Source: Bryobacteraceae bacterium (lineage in GTDB: Bacteria > Acidobacteriota > Terriglobia > Bryobacterales > Bryobacteraceae). Taken from it: a stretch of 64,000 nucleotides of DNA. Shown here piece after piece: positions 59,541 through 64,000 of the stretch; the first letter of the stretch is position 1, and each line of letters begins with the position of its first letter. A program made the translations under genes and the position numbers. The stretch covers positions 49,442 through 113,441 of the forward strand of contig JASHNT010000055.1 of NCBI GenBank assembly GCA_030041495.1, read 5' to 3'. The notes beneath the pieces were generated by a model. That model saw nothing but the letters and a program-made list of their open reading frames with translations. It did no database searches and was not told the origin of the DNA.

Positions 59541-60494
59541 ATGCGACATTTCTTACTTGCCCTCGGGGCCGCCGTTTCGATTCCTACCGCATTCGCTGCC
59601 GATTGCGACCGGACCTGCCTCAAAGGCGTGCTCGACCAGTATTTGAACGCCGTGGTCCAACACAACCCGTCTGCCGTGCCGCTGACGCCCGGCTACCGGC
59701 AGACGGAGAACGCAGTGGTGACGCGTCCGGGCCAGGGGATTTGGCAGACCGCTAAAGCGCTCGGCAAGGTTCAGCGCCGGTACTTCGATCCGGTGACGCA
59801 GAGCGCGGCTTATTTCGGCACGCTGGAAGAGACCTCCGGTAACGCGGCGGTTGTAACGCTGCGGCTGCTGGTCGCCGGCCGCAAGGTTGCCGAAGCCGAA
59901 TGGTATCTCGCGCGCAAAGGCGCTCCCGGCATCGGCGTCGGAGCAGGGGCGCAGGCCAATGCCGCATTTTGGGATCCCGACTATCTGGCTGCGCATCCGC
60001 CCGTGGAGCGTGTTGTGCCCAAAGCCGGCCGCGTCTCGCGCGAAGACCTGATAGCCATCACCAACAGCTATTTCGATTCGCTTTCGGCGCGCGACGGCCA
60101 CATCATGATCGCGCACCCGGGCTGCGTCCGTCTGGAAAACGGAGTGCTCACCACGCAGCGCGACGCACCTGCCAACTTGCCTCCCAATGCCGCCGGCGTC
60201 TTCCAGGGGAAGACCGACTGCATGAATGAGGCAGCCATGGCGAACATCTATGCAGTGGTTGGGCGCCGCTTCCCGGTGGTGGATGAAGAAGCCGGCGTTG
60301 TGCTCGGCCTGGGCGTCTTCCTTCGCAAGCCGGGCGTAGCGATGCGCCGCAATCAGTTCAGCGAGTGGTTCGTCATCGATCAAGGCAAGCTCAGTGCGAT
60401 CTATTCCTCGATGTTCTACCCGGACCAGGATGCGCTGGTTCCCAATTGGCCACCGTATGACGGCAATTGGCCGGTATTGCCAGGGCCGAAGTAA
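59541..60494 (+). CDS. Secreted SnoaL/DUF8021-like protein
   Basis: A 317-residue protein with a signal peptide (LLALGAAVSIPTAFA) followed by CDRTCLKGVLDQYLNAVVQH and LTPGYRQTENAVVTRPGQGI, which resemble the DUF8021 domain. A second similar segment, REDLIAITNSYFDSLSARDG with CVRLENGVLTT, suggests an internal duplication of a SnoaL-like fold. Two cysteines near the mature N-terminus could form a disulfide. No enzyme activity is predicted with confidence. It is monocistronic, 53 nt before the monooxygenase-like gene. Confidence 0.6.
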   Translation: MRHFLLALGAAVSIPTAFAADCDRTCLKGVLDQYLNAVVQHNPSAVPLTPGYRQTENAVVTRPGQGIWQTAKALGKVQRRYFDPVTQSAAYFGTLEETSGNAAVVTLRLLVAGRKVAEAEWYLARKGAPGIGVGAGAQANAAFWDPDYLAAHPPVERVVPKAGRVSREDLIAITNSYFDSLSARDGHIMIAHPGCVRLENGVLTTQRDAPANLPPNAAGVFQGKTDCMNEAAMANIYAVVGRRFPVVDEEAGVVLGLGVFLRKPGVAMRRNQFSEWFVIDQGKLSAIYSSMFYPDQDALVPNWPPYDGNWPVLPGPK

Positions 60495-60534
60495 CGATTG
60501 CGGTAACGACAGCGCGGTGGGCGCCGCGCGATGA

Positions 60535-60540
60535 TATAAT
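60535..60540 (+). promoter_or_regulatory. Perfect -10 TATAAT at the start of the monooxygenase-like gene
   Basis: TATAAT ends 6 nt before GTG 60547, so a transcript starting at the normal distance would begin at or near that GTG. No good -35 is at 16-18 nt. Either the mRNA is nearly leaderless or translation begins at ATG 60568. Confidence 0.35.
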
Positions 60541-60546
60541 TCAGCC

Positions 60547-61926
60547 GTGAAAACGGGGCGGCGGAGGATGCGCGACTTGGCGGGAATGGCGTTGCTCGCG
60601 GCGGCCGCGCTCGCCGCGGACACTCAGTCCACGCCGACGTTCAACCGGGACATCCTTCCCATTCTCCAGAGCAACTGCCAGAGCTGCCACCGGCCGGGCG
60701 AAATCGGCCCCATGCCTCTGCTGACGTATCCAGGCACGCGGCCCTGGGCCAAGTCGATCAAAAACGCCGTGGTGACCCGCAGGATGCCGCCCTGGTTCGC
60801 CGATCCGAAGTACGGCCACTTCGCTAACGATCGCCGGCTGAGCGACGCAGACATCTCGAAAATCTCGGCTTGGGTCGACGCTGGCGCGCCGGAGGGCGAT
60901 GCCAAAGACAAGCCTGCTCCCCTCACCTGGACGGAGGGGTGGAACATCAAACCGGACGTCGTGATCGCGATGCCGAAACCATATAAGGTTCCGGCGACGG
61001 GTGTGATCGAGTACACGTATTTCGTGATCCCGTCCCCCTTCAAGCAGGACACCTGGGTTCTGGACGGCGAAGTGAGGCCGGGCAATCGTAGCGTCGTACA
61101 TCACGCCAGCGTGCATGTTCGGCCGCCTGGTTCACAATGGCTGAAGGATGCCAAACCCGGCGAGCCATATGTTCCGCCCAAGACACCGCCGGGCGAGGTT
61201 CTCAAAGACGCGCAGGGCCGGCCCGTGGACATGAGCAATGAATGGCTGCTCGGCTATGTGCCGGGCGTGCATGGAGAGTATTTCGACATTCACCATGATC
61301 CGGATCATCGCGCGGCCAAGCTGATTCCCGCCGGCTCGGATCTGGTTTTCGAGATGCACTATACGCCCAACGGCAAGGCTGCCGCGGAGGACTTGACCAA
61401 GGTGGGTCTGGTTCTGGCCAAGCACGCGCCGGAGCACCGGTTGCTGACACTACCGGTGGCCAATACTGATTTCGCCATCCCGCCGGGCGATCCGAATTAT
61501 CCCGGCCATGCCGAGGCCACGTTCGACAAACCGGTGGAGCTTCTCTATTCGCAGCCTCATATGCATCTGCGCGGGAAGGATATGAATATTCGCCTGGTCT
61601 ATCCCACCGGCGAATCCAGCATGCTGGTGAGCGTCCCGCATTTCGACTTCGGCTGGCAGTTGGTGTACTACGAAGACAAGCCGATTTCGATCCCCAAGGG
61701 TACGCGCATCGACCTGGATGCGCATTGGGACAACTCCGCGAATAACCGTTATAACCCTGATCCCACGGCGACGATCCATTGGGGCGATCAGACCTTCGAC
61801 GAGATGATCTTCGCGTGGGTGGGCGTGATCGCGGACCGCAACGACACTCTGGACACGGTGATGGCGGTGCGGCGCGGCAACTCAGCCAACTCAAGTCCGG
61901 CGCAAAGTTCGAATCTGAGACCCTGA
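60547..61926 (+). CDS. Cytochrome c / copper type II monooxygenase-like protein
   Basis: A 459-residue exported protein. After a signal peptide (LAGMALLAAAALAAD) comes a cytochrome-like site CQSCHRPGEIGPMPL near residue 47, then MPPWFADPKYGHFANDRRLS, typical of planctomycete/acidobacterial cytochrome modules. The rest resembles the C-terminal copper type II ascorbate-dependent monooxygenase fold, with histidine-rich motifs RSVVHHASVHV, LVFEMHYTPNG and SQPHMHLRGKDMNI. It probably performs copper- and haem-dependent redox chemistry in the periplasm; the substrate is unknown. Starts: GTG 60547 or ATG 60568. Confidence 0.75.
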   Translation: MKTGRRRMRDLAGMALLAAAALAADTQSTPTFNRDILPILQSNCQSCHRPGEIGPMPLLTYPGTRPWAKSIKNAVVTRRMPPWFADPKYGHFANDRRLSDADISKISAWVDAGAPEGDAKDKPAPLTWTEGWNIKPDVVIAMPKPYKVPATGVIEYTYFVIPSPFKQDTWVLDGEVRPGNRSVVHHASVHVRPPGSQWLKDAKPGEPYVPPKTPPGEVLKDAQGRPVDMSNEWLLGYVPGVHGEYFDIHHDPDHRAAKLIPAGSDLVFEMHYTPNGKAAAEDLTKVGLVLAKHAPEHRLLTLPVANTDFAIPPGDPNYPGHAEATFDKPVELLYSQPHMHLRGKDMNIRLVYPTGESSMLVSVPHFDFGWQLVYYEDKPISIPKGTRIDLDAHWDNSANNRYNPDPTATIHWGDQTFDEMIFAWVGVIADRNDTLDTVMAVRRGNSANSSPAQSSNLRP

Positions 61927-62424
61927 CTGCTCCGGCGCCACCGACTCCAACCGTGGTTCCGCGCGGCAGAGCGAACGGTAACCGCCGCGCAAGTGTGCGC
62001 AAACAGTCCCACTATGATGAGTTTGGGGATGCCGTGATTGCAGATCGAGATTGGTCTGGGCGAAGCCGCTCGTAGGAGAGATCGATGGCGATTATTACTC
62101 GCTATCCAGCCGAAGCGCCTTGGCCGAAATGCCCGTAACGAACGGTGTTATTGCCACTTTTATGGTGCGTTGAGGGGGACTTGTTCTTCGGTAGCCTATT
62201 GAAAGCACGTAAGTTATACACGTTGCGAAGGGCCAGATTTGCCGAAAGCGCCAGAAAAACCAATCCAAGTCACACTTTCAGTCACACGGGCGTTCCGGAG
62301 CGCCCCGCAAGCCTTCGCTAAAGCTCCATGGCAGCTCGGAACCAACCCGCCCGTCGAGATTCGGCGAAGGTGCGCACGATACAACCGTGCCGAAGCTTGG
62401 TGGCAAACTGGCCAGCCGCGGACT
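61927..62424. other. Intergenic stretch with second repeat copy
   Basis: About 500 bases with no supportable gene on either strand. A short frame from ATG 62085 ends after 17 codons. It holds the second copy of the degenerate repeat at 62190. Confidence 0.5.
62190..62229 (+). repeat. Degenerate dispersed repeat, copy 2
   Basis: Starts GGTAGCCTATTG and contains TTATACA and TTGCGAA; about 33 of 40 positions match 52865-52903 in the same orientation, 9.3 kb away. It is in non-coding DNA and not flanked by a recognisable transposase. Confidence 0.5.
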
Positions 62425-62769
62425 TCACGCGGATCTCAAGAGCTTCCGCCTCCGGTCCAGTTCCCGCCAAGCCTGCGCGAATGCGGCACGCGGGGCTTCG
62501 CCGCGGTCCAAGCGGCTCATGTAGTGCGCGGCCTCATAGAAGCGCTGGAGCTCGCCGGAGCCCATTCGGGCGAGACGCCGGCGCAAGTGCTCAAGCTGCG
62601 CGTCATCCATCGGGCGGTCGATCCAGGGAGGGCTCCACGGCAATGGGCCAGCGTACCAACCCAGCCGCACAACCAGATGGTCGGCGTCCAGGTAACGGTT
62701 CCAGGCTGGGATGCGATGCTAAGGGTTGATGACCTCGTCTGGCGTCCGAACCTCCGTGCCCAGATCCCT
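62425..62769 (-). pseudogene. Degraded small hypothetical gene
   Basis: The minus strand encodes DDAQLEHLRRRLARMGSGEL, QRFYEAAHYMSRLDRGEAPR and AAFAQAWRELDRRRKLL, a helical region with good amino-acid composition. Upstream in the same frame is WNRYLDADHLVVRLGWYAGP, then a TAG at 62721-62719, then GTEVRTPDEVINP and another stop. No start codon with a ribosome-binding site precedes the first part. I read it as a once longer gene broken by a nonsense codon. A remaining GTG at 62670 could still give an 81-residue product. Confidence 0.45.
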
Positions 62770-62902
62770 TCAGTCCTGCGCTCCGCAAAACCCATCCGCT
62801 GGCGAATACGTTGAAAACAGAGGATATTGTCCGGCCGACGATAGGTGTAAAATTATCCCTTGCTAACACGCCTTCGATCCTCGCGGGAGAAGGCAGCGTA
62901 AC

Positions 62903-64000
62903 ATGATCGATCACAGAGGTTCAACGATGCGAAAACGTTCTCTCTTGTTTCTTTCGTTGTTGGTCCCAGCCTTTTTAGTCCTCGGCGGAGACGCCGTCCT
63001 TAAGGCTCAGCAAAAGACTTCGACGGCCAGCACGAAGCGCTGGTCCGATGCGGCCACCTGGCCGGATAAGAAGGTGCCAGGTAAAGACGACGTTGTCACG
63101 ATTGCGCGGGACATGGACGTGATCCTCGATGTCAGTCCGCCGGAGCTGCACGGTTTGACGATCAACGGCAAACTGAGCTTCGCCGATAACAAAGATCTCG
63201 AACTGACCACTGAGTGGATCATGGTGCACGGCGAGTTGGAGATTGGCACGGAAGCCAAGCCCCACGCCCACAACGCGACCATTACTCTCACGGACAACGT
63301 CAAAGGCGAAGATTTCGGTGGACTGGGGGGGAATGACCGCAGCGATCGCGGGATCATGCTGATGGGCGGAACCCTGAACCTGCACGGTACGGAGAAGAAC
63401 TCCTGGACCAAGCTGGCCAAGACAGCCGAAGCAGGCAGCACGTCGATCGAGGTCCTGAACGCCGCTGACTGGCGGGCCGGCGAAGAGATCGTCCTCGCGT
63501 CGACGGATTTCGATCCCAGGCAGGCAGAGCGCCGCACGATTGCGGCCGTCAAGGGCAATACGATCACGCTCGATAAGAAGCTCGACTACATGCATTTCGG
63601 CAAGATCACCTTCGACGTGGATGAACGTGGCGAAGTCGGCATGCTGACGCGCAATATCAAAATCCAGGCTTCGGCCGACGCCGAACAGTCCTTCTTCGGC
63701 GGGCACGTGATGGCGATGCTCGGGAGCAAGATGTTTGTCGAGGGCGTCGAGCTCAATCGCATGGGCCAGAACATGACTCTTGCCCGGTATCCGATCCACT
63801 GGCATCTGATCGGGGATGCACAAGGGCAGTACATCAAGAACTCCGCGATCCACGACAGCTACAACCGCTGCGTGACCGTGCATGGCACGAACTTCCTGCG
63901 CGTCGAAAACAACGTGACCTACAACACCGTGGGCCACTGCTTCTTCCTCGAAGACGGCGCGGAGCACGGTAACCAGTTCGTGCACAACCTGGCGATCCAG
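62903..64000 (+). CDS. G8-domain secreted protein (3' truncated by window end)
   Basis: The first 366 codons of a longer gene. Signal peptide SLLFLSLLVPAFLVLGGDA. The G8 domain follows: KRWSDAATWPDKKVPGKDDV, DVILDVSPPELHGLTINGKL and WIMVHGELEIGTEAKPHAHN, as in bacterial relatives of CEMIP/TMEM2. After it comes WRAGEEIVLASTDFDPRQAE and a beta-helix region with YPIHWHLIGDAQGQYIKNSA, histidine-rich as in the family. It may bind or process polysaccharide. Two starts are possible: ATG 62903 (after GAGAAGG) and ATG 62927 (after AGAGG). The end lies outside the window. Confidence 0.8.
   Translation, partial: MIDHRGSTMRKRSLLFLSLLVPAFLVLGGDAVLKAQQKTSTASTKRWSDAATWPDKKVPGKDDVVTIARDMDVILDVSPPELHGLTINGKLSFADNKDLELTTEWIMVHGELEIGTEAKPHAHNATITLTDNVKGEDFGGLGGNDRSDRGIMLMGGTLNLHGTEKNSWTKLAKTAEAGSTSIEVLNAADWRAGEEIVLASTDFDPRQAERRTIAAVKGNTITLDKKLDYMHFGKITFDVDERGEVGMLTRNIKIQASADAEQSFFGGHVMAMLGSKMFVEGVELNRMGQNMTLARYPIHWHLIGDAQGQYIKNSAIHDSYNRCVTVHGTNFLRVENNVTYNTVGHCFFLEDGAEHGNQFVHNLAIQ

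Noticed and set aside
62239..62814. A 191-residue plus-strand frame near the end of the window
   Set aside because: It mirrors the minus-strand degraded gene, which has the more protein-like sequence, and has no family features.
1..64000. tRNA, rRNA, CRISPR array, intact transposase or prophage
   Set aside because: None could be recognised by eye on either strand; only short degenerate repeats are present.

Overview
The window reads as a chromosomal segment of a GC-rich, Gram-negative member of the Acidobacteriota, most likely near the Solibacter/Bryobacter group. Pointers are the Solibacter-type C-terminal module (TIGR03437-like) on a secreted beta-helix protein, a PEP-CTERM protein, the cytochrome c plus copper monooxygenase-like protein, and the full diderm flagellar parts list (P- and L-ring genes). 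This placement is inference from gene content; no rRNA or marker gene is present. I saw no tRNA, rRNA, CRISPR array or intact insertion sequence.

Bases 1-9220 hold catabolic and transport genes: a periplasmic PQQ dehydrogenase with its own N-terminal cytochrome c, an MFS transporter, an FAD/NAD(P) oxidoreductase, an internally deleted NHL-propeller gene, and a tricarballylate-type set (tcuA, tcuB, and convergent tcuC).

Bases 9280-48224 are one large flagellar locus. Minus-strand units carry epimerase-glycosyltransferase and fliK-flgD-flgE-fliN'-fliO-fliP-fliQ-fliR-flhB. Plus-strand units carry flgF-G-A-H-I-J, then an enhancer-binding regulator-flhA-flhF-fliA-fliN-flgM-flgN-flgK-flgL, then fliM, fliC, fliD-fliT?, and flgB-flgC-fliE-F-G-H-I-J-glycosyltransferase-motA2-motB2-transglycosylase. 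fliS and flbD-motA-motB run on the minus strand. Promoter-like sites fit a two-tier scheme. Sigma-54 -24/-12 sites precede fliK, flgF, flgB and, notably, the epimerase-glycosyltransferase unit. Sigma-28-like sites precede fliC, flbD-motAB, the regulator operon and a HDOD gene, with a weaker one before flgM. The locus encodes the sigma-54 activator, FliA and FlgM, so it looks self-contained in regulation. FlhG, FliL and all chemotaxis genes are absent from the window, and FliM lacks the usual N-terminal CheY-binding motif.

Bases 48241-52766 form a signalling block: three HDOD proteins, a PilZ protein, and an unusual JAMM-like/transmembrane/PDZ fusion. Bases 53307-62800 are accessory: secreted lectin-like and beta-helix proteins, a probable Tae2-type amidase effector with a STY0301-family immunity partner, a PEP-CTERM protein, a frameshifted outer-membrane barrel gene, a SnoaL/DUF8021-like protein, a cytochrome-monooxygenase-like protein, and a degraded minus-strand gene. 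A G8-domain protein starts at 62903 and runs off the end.
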